In this document: piece after piece, positions 19,003 through 26,883 of the stretch
Position numbering within the stretch: the stretch's first letter is position 1
Layout of the letters: every line of letters begins with the position of its first letter
Source of the DNA: Planctomycetota bacterium
GTDB taxonomy: Bacteria > Planctomycetota > Phycisphaerae > Phycisphaerales > UBA5793
DNA length: 64,000 nucleotides
Assembly (NCBI GenBank): GCA_013112555.1
Contig: JABFGK010000002.1
Coordinates: 434,001-498,000, forward strand
Direction of reading: 5' to 3'
Made by a program: the position numbers and the translations under genes
The notes under the pieces: model-generated
The model's input: only the letters and a program-made list of their open reading frames with translations
Told to the model about the DNA's origin: nothing
Databases searched by the model: none

Positions 19003-19370
19003 AATCTTTCTCCAATCTTAAGTTCTACATCATCTCAGATTAGTGCCCGTGCAGGCCCACTACAAATCAAACCAGGTGCCGGCTCTGTGTCGCCGACTTC
19101 GATGCGGTCGTTGCACCGCTTTCAGACTACAGCGCCCCGCTCGGCTGTCCAACGAACAATGGGATTCAAGAGGGAAGGGCGGCCACAGAGAACATACAAG
19201 TGGCAGTGTTATATTGAATCACCGCGTTCCCCTACGTTTCCAGCCTGACCTCATCGTTACAAACGGAACCTGTGCACTCAGAATCGATGCCCTGACCCCG
19301 GGCATGCTCCCCGAAACAGGGTTATCAGACACCTCCCCTCTCAGCCGGCCGAGCCGGCTGCCCAAAACGC

Positions 19371-19406
19371 GAAAAGGCGGCGCGGACATTTCCATCCACA
19401 CCGCCT
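19371..19406 (-). terminator. Probable terminator downstream of PEP-CTERM paralogue B
   Basis: On the minus strand, AGGCGG and CCGCCT form a stem around an 18-20 base loop that includes extra GTG/CGC pairing, followed by TTTTCGCGTTTT. It lies about 60 bp after the stop of the 19464-20255 gene. An additional hairpin, CAGCCGG...CCGGCTG, follows at about 19342-19360. The rest of 19003-19463 shows nothing convincing. Confidence 0.5.
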
Positions 19407-19463
19407 GCATAGGGTCAATCAGCCACTCAGCGTCGCTGAGTCACTGACGCAAGCACGTTGCAT

Positions 19464-20255
19464 TTACCCGGTCGTCGAGCGCCGACGACGCGACAATCCG
19501 CCGAATCCCAGCCCGCAGCCGGCAAACAGCAATGCGGCTGAACCCGGCGTCGGGATGAGCCAGACAGCCGAGCCGTCCGCATAGTGTCCGTCAAATTCCG
19601 GAGCGTCCCAATCATCCATGATGTTCTCGGTCGCAGCGATCCGAATCGCGACGTAGTCCGTATTCGTCGGAAGCAGCAGCTTGACCGCTGCCATTTCCCA
19701 CGTCCGGGTATCATCGTCCGAGAACAGATCGGCCCGAGCTCCGTCGAGCTGGCTGCCAGAAATCCACTTCGCTGAGAAGTCCTGGGGTGTTCCTGCATAG
19801 GCAGCCATCACCACACTGAATTGTGTGTCCGTTTCCGCATCGCCCGGCCCTTTGCCGTCTCGCGAGACACGGTTGAAATACACACTTGCATTCAACACGG
19901 CCTGGCCCGATCGAACCTGATCCACAAATGAGGAGATATCAATCAGCTGCCAGACCTCGGACCCGACGGTGCCCAAGTCGGCCCCGCTCATCGTCGAGCC
20001 CTGGAACTGCAGCATTTCGACCCCCTCGAAGGGGACGATGCCGTCCTGGGTGCTGGACAGGATTTCGGACTGGTCGCCCTGCCAGTTCCCAAACTCGTCC
20101 GGCAGAAAGCCGACCGTATCCTCGTAGACCTCAAAGCCGGCGTTCGTCAGATACTCGTTGTCGAATGCACGGGCTGTCGTGCAGACGCAGCCCACGACAA
20201 GGGCTGCAGCTGTCAGCCCAACTCCCGACACGAAGCGTTGATGTTTTCTGTTCAC
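19464..20255 (-). CDS. Secreted protein with PEP-CTERM-like sorting tail (paralogue B)
   Basis: 263 residues from a GTG at 20255, chosen because AGGAG lies about 9 bases upstream and because the signal peptide begins there (VNRKHQRFVSG, core LTAAALVVGCVCTTARA). The mature part is homologous along its length to paralogue A. Shared blocks include the opening NxGxE, ENTVGFLPD/EDTVGFLPDE, SEVWQLIDIS and TRTWEMA. It ends in WLIPTPGSAALLFAGCGL followed by SRRRRS, a PEP-CTERM-like tail. It contains one block absent from A (RVSRDGKGPGDAETD, about residue 150). Two same-strand paralogues in tandem suggest a local duplication. Confidence 0.82.
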   Translation of the reverse strand: MNRKHQRFVSGVGLTAAALVVGCVCTTARAFDNEYLTNAGFEVYEDTVGFLPDEFGNWQGDQSEILSSTQDGIVPFEGVEMLQFQGSTMSGADLGTVGSEVWQLIDISSFVDQVRSGQAVLNASVYFNRVSRDGKGPGDAETDTQFSVVMAAYAGTPQDFSAKWISGSQLDGARADLFSDDDTRTWEMAAVKLLLPTNTDYVAIRIAATENIMDDWDAPEFDGHYADGSAVWLIPTPGSAALLFAGCGLGFGGLSRRRRSTTG

Positions 20256-20918
20256 CTCTTCATCTCCTGTTCTCTGTAAAAGGCATGCAGATGCGGCATT
20301 GACGGCACGCGTGAGTGGCGGGATGCACCTGGGCCGGTCATTCTCGTTCCTGCCGGCCCGCCCGCACCATGCCCGGCACGCGTTGCCTCGATGATGCGCT
20401 CCATGCATCTGCGTCGTCCCTGGTCCAGTCTGCGGTCACGATCGGTCAGTCCATCGCGCCCAACACCGGGCTGGGACGCTGCCGTGTGATCACAGTTCTC
20501 CCTGTGAGTGTGTACGTGTGTGTTTCCTGTGTTGTCTCCTTCCTCTTCCGGGATCAGAAACCGGGCGAACTGACGTGACCGAGGGCTGAGATGACGCTTC
20601 GCCACCTCGAACCACCTGACCGCCCACCACGCACTCGCTGTCAAGATCCCACATCTTCTGACCGGCCGGAATCGGCCTTCGAACTCTGCTTTTTCTTCAT
20701 CTCTCAGACACCCTCGGAACCGACCGGCAGGCGCACGCGATAAACGTCAGGCCCCCTGTTGCCCACACACACCTGTGTGTGCGCATGGCACCTTCGCCTG
20801 CCACGACCCCGGACTCAAATGTTCTTTCTCTCGCTCCACTACAGCGAATGGCGTAGAATCATGCCGGTACTCTGCCCCCTCGCACTGTAGTATAGCACTC
20901 GGGAGATACAGCAAACAT
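20256..20918. other. Intergenic region between PEP-CTERM gene and ffh; no gene seen
   Basis: Frames here are short and lack ribosome-binding sites or protein-like composition. The stretch should hold divergent promoters for the PEP-CTERM gene and ffh. A CACACACCTGTGTGTG palindrome lies at about 20765-20780. I looked for the conserved core of the SRP RNA next to ffh and did not find it. Confidence 0.5.
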
Positions 20919-22436
20919 ATGTTCGCATCACTAAGCGATAGGTTCAACGAAACATTCCGAAAACTGGCAGGTCGCGGCCGAATTAGCGAGTCGAATGTGC
21001 GCGATGCCATGCAAGAAGTGCGCACTGCGCTGCTTGAGGCTGATGTCCACTACGAGGTCGTCAAATCATTTTGTGACGATGTCCTGCAAGACGCGCTCGG
21101 CCAAGAGGTTACACAAAGCCTCAAGCCCGGGCAGGAGATGATAGGTATTGTCAACCAGCGCCTCATCGATTTGATGGGCCCGGTCGACTCCCACATCATG
21201 TACGTTTCCCCCCCTCCAACCGTCATAATGATGTGTGGGCTGCAGGGAAGCGGCAAAACCACGACCTGTGGCAAACTCGCTGCATACCTCAAAAGACGAG
21301 ACAAAAGCGTCATGGTCGCTGCGGCTGACCTGCAGCGTCCGGCAGCCGTCGAACAGCTGCGCACCGTCGTTGAGCAAGTGCGTGATCAGATGCCTGGGGG
21401 TGGTTCTACTCATTTTTACGCTGAGCCGGAAAAGTGTGCAGAATATGGCAAGGCAGTGGGCGTCGCAGTCGGTGTCTGCCAACGTGCGCTGAATGCTGCC
21501 AGACAAACCGGTATCGATGTCCTGATACTCGATACCGCCGGCCGACTCCATGTTAATGACGATCTCATGGGCGAGCTGCGCGCTGTGAACCAGGCGCTTA
21601 CCCCACATCAGATTTACCTCGTGGTCGATGCCATGACCGGCCAGGATGCCGTCAACTCTGCCAAAGCGTTCCACGAATCGCTCGCCGTCGACGGCGTCAT
21701 TCTCACCAAGTTCGACTCCGACACCCGAGGCGGGGCAGCACTGAGCGTCAAGAAAGTGACCGGCGCGCCCGTCAAGTTCGTCGGCGTCGGCGAACACCTC
21801 GATGCCCTTGAGGAATTTCACCCAGAGCGAATGGCCGGCCGAATCCTCGGCATGGGCGATGTCGTCAGCCTCGTCGAACGCGCGCAACTCGAAGTCAGTG
21901 AGCAGGAGGCTGAGGAACTCCAGGAACGCATGGCCAAAGGCCAACTCACGATGGATGACTTCCTGGGCCAACTCAAGAAACTCCGACGAATGGGTCCGCT
22001 CAAACAACTCCTGGGCATGTTGCCGGGCGTCGGGTCAGCCATCAAAGATCTCCCGATCGAGGACAAGCAACTCAACGGCATCGAGGGCATCATCAACTCG
22101 ATGACCAAACAGGAGCGTCGGGACGTCAAAGTGCTCAACAACTCGCGCAGAAAACGCGTCGCCGACGGATCGGGATCTGATCTCCGCCAGGTGTCGCAAC
22201 TCACCAAGACGTTCGATACCGTGACCAAGATGAGTCGTCAGATGTCGGATACCGGTGCGATGGGCAAGATGAAAGCGATGAAGGACCTTGCCTCAGGCCA
22301 GGGAGGGGCCGACCCGGCCGCGCTGGCCGGCCTGCTCAGGACCAAAGGCTCAACCCGAACGACCAGCCCCAAGGCCAAGTCAGCCAAACGTCGCAAGGGT
22401 CGATCCGGCTCCGGCGGGAAGCGGCGCAAACGCTGA
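20919..22436 (+). CDS. ffh: Signal recognition particle protein Ffh (SRP54)
   Basis: 505 residues from ATG 20919 (GGGAG upstream). N domain helices come first, then the GTPase G domain: P-loop GLQGSGKTTT (about 108), DTAGRLHVND (about 205), TKFDSDTRGGAAL (about 265) and the closing FVGVGEHLDALEEFHPER. The C-terminal M domain starts at about 320 (AKGQLTMDDFLGQL), with the hydrophobic methionine groove and RRKRVADGSG for SRP RNA binding. The C-terminus is an unusually basic, serine-rich tail (KSAKRRKGRSGSGGKRRKR). It delivers nascent membrane proteins to FtsY and the Sec translocon. Confidence 0.95.
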   Translation: MFASLSDRFNETFRKLAGRGRISESNVRDAMQEVRTALLEADVHYEVVKSFCDDVLQDALGQEVTQSLKPGQEMIGIVNQRLIDLMGPVDSHIMYVSPPPTVIMMCGLQGSGKTTTCGKLAAYLKRRDKSVMVAAADLQRPAAVEQLRTVVEQVRDQMPGGGSTHFYAEPEKCAEYGKAVGVAVGVCQRALNAARQTGIDVLILDTAGRLHVNDDLMGELRAVNQALTPHQIYLVVDAMTGQDAVNSAKAFHESLAVDGVILTKFDSDTRGGAALSVKKVTGAPVKFVGVGEHLDALEEFHPERMAGRILGMGDVVSLVERAQLEVSEQEAEELQERMAKGQLTMDDFLGQLKKLRRMGPLKQLLGMLPGVGSAIKDLPIEDKQLNGIEGIINSMTKQERRDVKVLNNSRRKRVADGSGSDLRQVSQLTKTFDTVTKMSRQMSDTGAMGKMKAMKDLASGQGGADPAALAGLLRTKGSTRTTSPKAKSAKRRKGRSGSGGKRRKR

Positions 22437-22450
22437 GTGTGTTGCTGCGC

Positions 22451-22474
22451 CCCCCCTCCTCCTCCTCCTCCTCC
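22451..22474. repeat. Short TCC microsatellite
   Basis: A C-run followed by about six TCC units lies just after the ffh stop codon. It is a simple tandem repeat likely to vary in length. Confidence 0.7.
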
Positions 22475-22488
22475 AACGGCCGGCCGAA

Positions 22489-22875
22489 TCAGTAGCGCGG
22501 GACCCGTGAGTCAATCTGTGTTGCCCACGCCTCGATGCCGCCGGCCAGCGAGTGCACCTGTTCATAGTCTGCCTGTTGTCTGAGGAAGATCGCCACCTGC
22601 AATGATCGCTGCCCGGTGTGGCAATAGACCACCACGCGCCGCCCTTCTGCCAGTTTGTCAATCTCATCCAGCCGGGATGCGATCTCATCCATTGGGAAGA
22701 ATACATCACCTTCAATGTGTGCAGCAGCACGCTCCTCCGGCGTGCGACAGTCAATCAACAACAGCGGCACCGCTCCGTCATCCTCTGCCTGTTCCGGAGC
22801 GCGCAGCAGATCAGCCAGGTCGGCGGCGCTGACCTCCCATTCCGGATTGCATGATGGTGCGTGTGCTGCAGTCAT
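22489..22875 (-). CDS. Single-domain rhodanese-like protein
   Basis: 128 residues, one rhodanese domain. LLLIDCRTPEERAAAHIEGD is the CH2A-type strand, and the active-site loop VVVYCHTGQRSLQVA carries the catalytic Cys at about residue 95. LAGGIEAWA closes the domain. Such proteins transfer sulfane sulfur (thiosulfate or persulfide) or act as sulfur carriers. The loop CHTGQRS is six residues long, like GlpE/PspE-type sulfurtransferases rather than Cdc25-type phosphatases. The gene converges on ffh. Confidence 0.88.
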   Translation of the reverse strand: MTAAHAPSCNPEWEVSAADLADLLRAPEQAEDDGAVPLLLIDCRTPEERAAAHIEGDVFFPMDEIASRLDEIDKLAEGRRVVVYCHTGQRSLQVAIFLRQQADYEQVHSLAGGIEAWATQIDSRVPRY

Positions 22876-23394
22876 CTGTGCCGATAAGTGTAGCCCATAA
22901 ACGAGCCGCGCACGACTCGCCGGAGGGTAAGAGCACGATGCGTCATGCCCAATAGTCTCGTAGGGGCACGATGATTCGTGCCCTCTTCTTCCGACGAGCC
23001 GCGCACGTGAGTAAGCGGGTTTTTACTATTTTCCGATTGATCATCTGCCAGGACTCGGCGGACCTCGTCCTGGCCTACCACGCTTTCGTCATGCTCGCGC
23101 ACGCGGGCATCCAGGGAGAACGACCCTGCGTGTGCAGGGCTCCCATGCCCAGCTCGACTCAGAAATGCTCCTGCTGAATCTCCCTGGATTCCTGCGTTCG
23201 CAGGAATGACGGAGAGACGGAAGAGAGAGGCGCCAATCGGGATATTGGCGATCCGGAGGAAGTGCTCGGGCGATCCGTGGCACTCCGGCGCTTGGCATGA
23301 TGCTTGCGCATCATCCCCCCCCCCCCGGCAGAGCCGGGGGCTAACGGGATCGCGATTGTTGACGCGCGTGCCACCGACCCCTTTTCCCAACTTG
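22876..23394. repeat. Repeat-rich intergenic region
   Basis: No gene is seen in these 519 bases. The repeat at 22961-22990 is the TAGGGGCACG palindrome also found at 4573-4603. Directly after it, 22991-23021 is the inverted copy of the repeat at 8767-8797. An ATTCCTGCG-TTCGCAGGAAT palindrome followed by GACGG lies at 23184-23212. It is the type that, when translated, gives SVIPANAGIQ and is widespread in bacterial genomes; a degenerate cousin lies at about 23085-23117. At about 23316-23342 a C12 run merges into CCGGCAGAGCCGG. An open frame across the region is merely translated repeats. Confidence 0.72.
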
Positions 23395-24972
23395 TTAATA
23401 CGACTTGGCAAACACGACGCGCTGTGGGCTCGGCTCGCCGGAGAACGGGCAGGTGCCGGGCTCACGAACGAGGTCGTCCAACCACTGGCCGGGCAGCGGG
23501 ATGCCACGCACCGTCACGCTCAGATCGTTTTTGACCTGCTCCTCGATCGCCCCGTCGCCGTTCCAGTGGCACAGCGCAAACCCGCCATGAATCTCAGGCT
23601 GCTCGCGGTTGGCCGGCGTGAAGTAATCATACAACTCATCGCGCGTGTTAATACACGCTGAGTTCTCACGTACCAGCGCCGTTGCCCGATCGTGCAATCC
23701 GGTCTGAATCTCGGCCAGGAGATCAGGCAGCGTGTTCACAAACTCCGCCCGCTTCAACGTGAACCGGTCCTTATGTTCGCGATCGCGTCGGCCGACGAAC
23801 ACGCTGTCTGCCTCCATGTCACGGGGCCCGACCTCAACGCGCAACGGGATCCCCTTCTTGATCCACGACCAGATCTTGTCGCCGCCGCGCAGATCACGCG
23901 TATCAAGTTCAACGCGCACAGGACGGCCGTCGTATTGGACACTGTGCTTGAGTTCGTCTGCCAGTTTCGTGCAGTACTCAAGTACCTGAGCCCGTGTTTC
24001 CTCCTTATGCAGAATCGGGAGGATCACAACATGCGAGGGCGCAAGTTTGGGAGGCAGGACCAGGCCGTTATCATCAGAGTGCGTCATCACCAGCCCGCCG
24101 ATGAGCCGAGTCGAGACGCCCCACGAAGTCGTCCAGGCATGCTCATGTTGTCCTGATTCACCGAGGAACTGGATGCGCGAGGCCTTCGCAAAGTTCTGGC
24201 CCAGGAAGTGCGATGTACCCGACTGCAACGCTTTGCGATCCTGCATCATCGCTTCGATGCTGTAGGTCTGCACCGCACCGGGGAACCGTTCGCATTCGGT
24301 CTTCTCGCCCTTGATAACAGGCATGGCCATGTAGTTCTCAGCAAAATCAGCATACACATCGAGCATGCGCATCGTTTCCTCACGAGCCTCAGCCTCCGTT
24401 GCGTGGGCAGTGTGCCCCTCCTGCCAGAGAAACTCAGCCGTCCGCAGAAACAGGCGCGTGCGAAGTTCCCAGCGAACAACGTTGGCCCACTGGTTGATCA
24501 GCAGCGGCAGGTCGCGATACGACTGCACCCACTGCGAGAACATCTCGCCGATGATTGTCTCCGACGTCGGCCGCACAATCAGCGGCTCCTCCAACTTGCC
24601 GACGGGGATCAGTTTCCCGTCAGGCCCGGCTTCGAGTCGATGGTGGGTGACTACGGCACATTCCTTGGCAAATCCCTCGACGTGCTGGGCCTCCTTCTCC
24701 AGGTAGCTCAGCGGGATGAACAGCGGGAAGTATGCATTCTGATGGCCGGTCTCCTTGAACATGCGATCAAGCACGCCCTGGATGTTCTCCCACAGGCCAT
24801 AGCCCCACGGCTTGATCACCATGCACCCACGAACCGGGGACGACTCAGCCAGGTCGGCTGCGCGCACAACCTGCTGATACCACTCCGGGTAGTTATCGGA
24901 CCGCGTTGGGCTGATCGCTGTCTTGGCGGGCTTGTTGGACTTCTGCTTGGTGCTGCCGTTTCCAGCGGCCAT
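23395..24972 (-). CDS. proS: Prolyl-tRNA synthetase, archaeal/eukaryotic type
   Basis: 525 residues from the ATG at 24972, chosen because CAGGAAG lies upstream; the frame extends eight codons further. Class II catalytic motifs are present: ESSPVRGCMVIKPWGYGLWE, then motif 2 in ANVVRWELRTRLFLRTAEFLWQEGH (core RTAEFLWQEGH), and an ATP-binding motif 3 in STRLIGGLVMTHSDDNGL. No INS editing domain is inserted. The anticodon domain follows, and the C-terminal zinc-binding-like extension ends in a tyrosine (FAKSY), as in ProRS of the archaeal/eukaryotic class. It charges tRNA-Pro in the cytoplasm. Confidence 0.93.
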   Translation of the reverse strand: MAAGNGSTKQKSNKPAKTAISPTRSDNYPEWYQQVVRAADLAESSPVRGCMVIKPWGYGLWENIQGVLDRMFKETGHQNAYFPLFIPLSYLEKEAQHVEGFAKECAVVTHHRLEAGPDGKLIPVGKLEEPLIVRPTSETIIGEMFSQWVQSYRDLPLLINQWANVVRWELRTRLFLRTAEFLWQEGHTAHATEAEAREETMRMLDVYADFAENYMAMPVIKGEKTECERFPGAVQTYSIEAMMQDRKALQSGTSHFLGQNFAKASRIQFLGESGQHEHAWTTSWGVSTRLIGGLVMTHSDDNGLVLPPKLAPSHVVILPILHKEETRAQVLEYCTKLADELKHSVQYDGRPVRVELDTRDLRGGDKIWSWIKKGIPLRVEVGPRDMEADSVFVGRRDREHKDRFTLKRAEFVNTLPDLLAEIQTGLHDRATALVRENSACINTRDELYDYFTPANREQPEIHGGFALCHWNGDGAIEEQVKNDLSVTVRGIPLPGQWLDDLVREPGTCPFSGEPSPQRVVFAKSY

Positions 24973-25143
24973 GGGGCACTTCCTGTTCACGCTCACACGG
25001 ATGGGGAGATGGACTAATCACGGATCGTTGCTCACACGATCGGCACATCGGGCCGGGCAAACCCCGGAAAAACACGAGTGCATCATTCCCGTGCCGAGTC
25101 AGTGAATCGACTCTTGCCGGGGACACAATGCACAAAAGCCATG

Positions 25144-25180
25144 CTGCCCGCATGGGAGATGGTGAGTCCCACACGGGCAG
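25144..25180 (-). terminator. Two-part hairpin downstream of the polyglutamine gene
   Basis: CTGCCCG and CGGGCAG pair, then after a symmetrical CA/CA internal loop TGGGA pairs with TCCCA around GATGGTGAG. On the minus strand it is followed by CATGGCTTTTGTG. It lies about 50 bp beyond the stop of the 25233-26555 gene, so a terminator is the simplest reading, though the T-run is short. Confidence 0.45.
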
Positions 25181-25232
25181 GCAGATATGGCCAAAATGGA
25201 GAGAAAGCGTTTCGTTTCAGGATCGGTCGGCC

Positions 25233-26555
25233 TCAGAGGGGCCGGTTGGGGTTGCCCGGGCCGCCTCGTCGGCCACGTGCCGGCCGATCATTGCCCTGCG
25301 GGGCCTGGGGGGCGCTCGGCGGGGGCGGCGGGCCTTGCTGCTGGAAGCGGTTGGTCGGCATGCCCGGCTGCTGTCGCTGACCCTGTGGCGCCGGACCGCT
25401 CCAATTGCCCGGGAAGTCAAACTGAGGACCGTTGTCACGGAACATCATGTTTCGCCGTTGCCGCTGTGGTTGCATCCGCATCATCCGCCGGTTCACGCCC
25501 TGCTGCCGGCGCCCCTGCATCATCGGCTGATGCATCATCATTGGGCGTCGCTGCTGCATCTGCTGCATCTGCTGCTGCTGGTGCGGGCCTCTCTGACGCT
25601 GCCCGAACTGCTGGGCACCCGGCCCGAACCCTCGGCCCTGCATCTGCGGCCCGTTCATCATCCGCGGTAGGCCATTGCCTGCAGCCCCGGGGCCTTGTTG
25701 CATCCGACCCCGCCCCTGTCCGGCTCCGGGCACTCCATCCCGGCTCGGTCCTCCACGGCCACACATGGGGCACGGTGCCTGGGCATCGAACTGCTGGCCC
25801 CGGCGACCCTGCTGCTGTCGTTGCTGCTGCTGCGGCTGTTGCCGTGGCATCATGTTGCGACGGTTCTGCTGCTGCCGTTGCTGAGGCTGTCTCATTCTCT
25901 GAGGCTGCTGTTGCTGTTGCCGCTGCCGCTGCTGTGGCTGATGCTGCATCATCGGGTCGGCTTGATCCCAACCTGGCCCGCCCAGGAACCGATCCGTCTG
26001 TTGTTGTTGCTGTTGCTGCTGCTGTTGCTGTCGGCCCATGCCGCGCCGCTGCTGCATCGGGCGATCGCTCTGGAATCCCGGTGGGAAGGCCATGTCACTC
26101 GGCGGCCCACCGAATGGGCGGTCTTCAAACTGCGGGGGCCCCCATTGCTGCTGCTGTTGCTGTTGTTGGCCACGGCGACCTCGTTGCCCCTGCTGCGGGC
26201 GATCGGTCGGCGGTGCTACGGCCCGGTCCGTATCCTGTCCTCTCGGTTGACGCTGGCCGGCCGGCGGCCCTCCCCAGCCCTCGCGTTCGAGCAGAATCTT
26301 CCTGATCCGCTCGCGAACGACCGGGTCATCCGTATTCCAACCGGCATTCTGGAGTCGTTCCCGAAGTTGCTGCATGCGCTGTCGGCGCTGCTGCTCCTGT
26401 ACATCAACCTTCGATGGCGCCCTGTCCGTCTGCTGTTGTGCCTGATCCTGCGGCAATGCCACCGCAGCGTTCGCCGGCCCGGCCACAAAGCACAGACCTG
26501 CTGCCAGACTCAAAGTGGCCACGATGAGCGGTTTTGCGTACCCAGTCCGTTTCAT
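25233..26555 (-). CDS. Secreted glutamine-rich low-complexity protein
   Basis: 440 residues from the ATG at 26555, chosen because AAGGAG lies about 10 bases upstream. A signal peptide (MKRTGYAKPLIVATLSLAAG, cleavage near ANA) is followed by a short charged helical part (RMQQLRERLQNAGWNTDDP, about residue 65-83). Beyond it almost the whole protein is Q, R, P, G and M, with runs of eight (about residue 135) and eleven (about 180) glutamines written mainly as CAG/CAA. One CPMCGRGG (about 262) is the only cysteine pair. No domain is recognised. The helical part recalls linker or assembly segments of low-complexity envelope proteins. Confidence 0.75.
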   Translation of the reverse strand: MKRTGYAKPLIVATLSLAAGLCFVAGPANAAVALPQDQAQQQTDRAPSKVDVQEQQRRQRMQQLRERLQNAGWNTDDPVVRERIRKILLEREGWGGPPAGQRQPRGQDTDRAVAPPTDRPQQGQRGRRGQQQQQQQQWGPPQFEDRPFGGPPSDMAFPPGFQSDRPMQQRRGMGRQQQQQQQQQQQTDRFLGGPGWDQADPMMQHQPQQRQRQQQQQPQRMRQPQQRQQQNRRNMMPRQQPQQQQRQQQGRRGQQFDAQAPCPMCGRGGPSRDGVPGAGQGRGRMQQGPGAAGNGLPRMMNGPQMQGRGFGPGAQQFGQRQRGPHQQQQMQQMQQRRPMMMHQPMMQGRRQQGVNRRMMRMQPQRQRRNMMFRDNGPQFDFPGNWSGPAPQGQRQQPGMPTNRFQQQGPPPPPSAPQAPQGNDRPARGRRGGPGNPNRPL

Positions 26556-26883
26556 TTCAGTGCTCCTTATCATCACTTGTCAGTCTGGCTGAAGCACCAT
26601 CACAACAGCACGTATCTGATCGTCGGTCTATCCCCCGCCTGTCTTACCACAAGGGGGAGAGTGGCAGGCCACCCGATTGTTCCTGCCATCGTCTGCTCAA
26701 CGCACACGAATACCCTATATTGCATGCTGGAGACGATTTGGGGACATCGAATCCGCGAGATCGACTGCCCCCTGCTGTTATCGGCCAAGTGATCTGGTCC
26801 GATCGGTCTTCGCCTGTGAGAATGTACAGGCTCGCGATAGCCGGCGGGACTCAGGCACGACAGCACCCGAGCAGGGGCACGGC
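26556..26883. other. Intergenic region; divergent promoters expected
   Basis: These 328 bases separate the polyglutamine gene from the zinc-ribbon gene. The reading frame of the latter remains open leftward to 26677, but its translation is not protein-like and lacks a ribosome-binding site. I see no RNA gene or repeat. Confidence 0.4.

Noticed and set aside
20409-20918. SRP RNA gene next to ffh
   Set aside because: I searched both strands by eye for the conserved GGAAGCAG-type core and tetraloop and did not find it.
22872-23507. Minus-strand frame of about 211 codons between rhodanese and proS
   Set aside because: Its sequence is made of translated intergenic repeats (SVIPANAGIQ, NPLTHVRGS) and it overlaps proS; not a protein gene.
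24208-25017. Plus-strand frame of about 270 codons opposite proS
   Set aside because: Antisense shadow; the minus strand encodes a complete ProRS with all motifs.
25695-26792. Plus-strand leucine-rich frame of about 365 codons
   Set aside because: The leucine runs are CTG read from the reverse of the CAG glutamine runs. The minus-strand gene has a signal peptide and ribosome-binding site, this one has neither.
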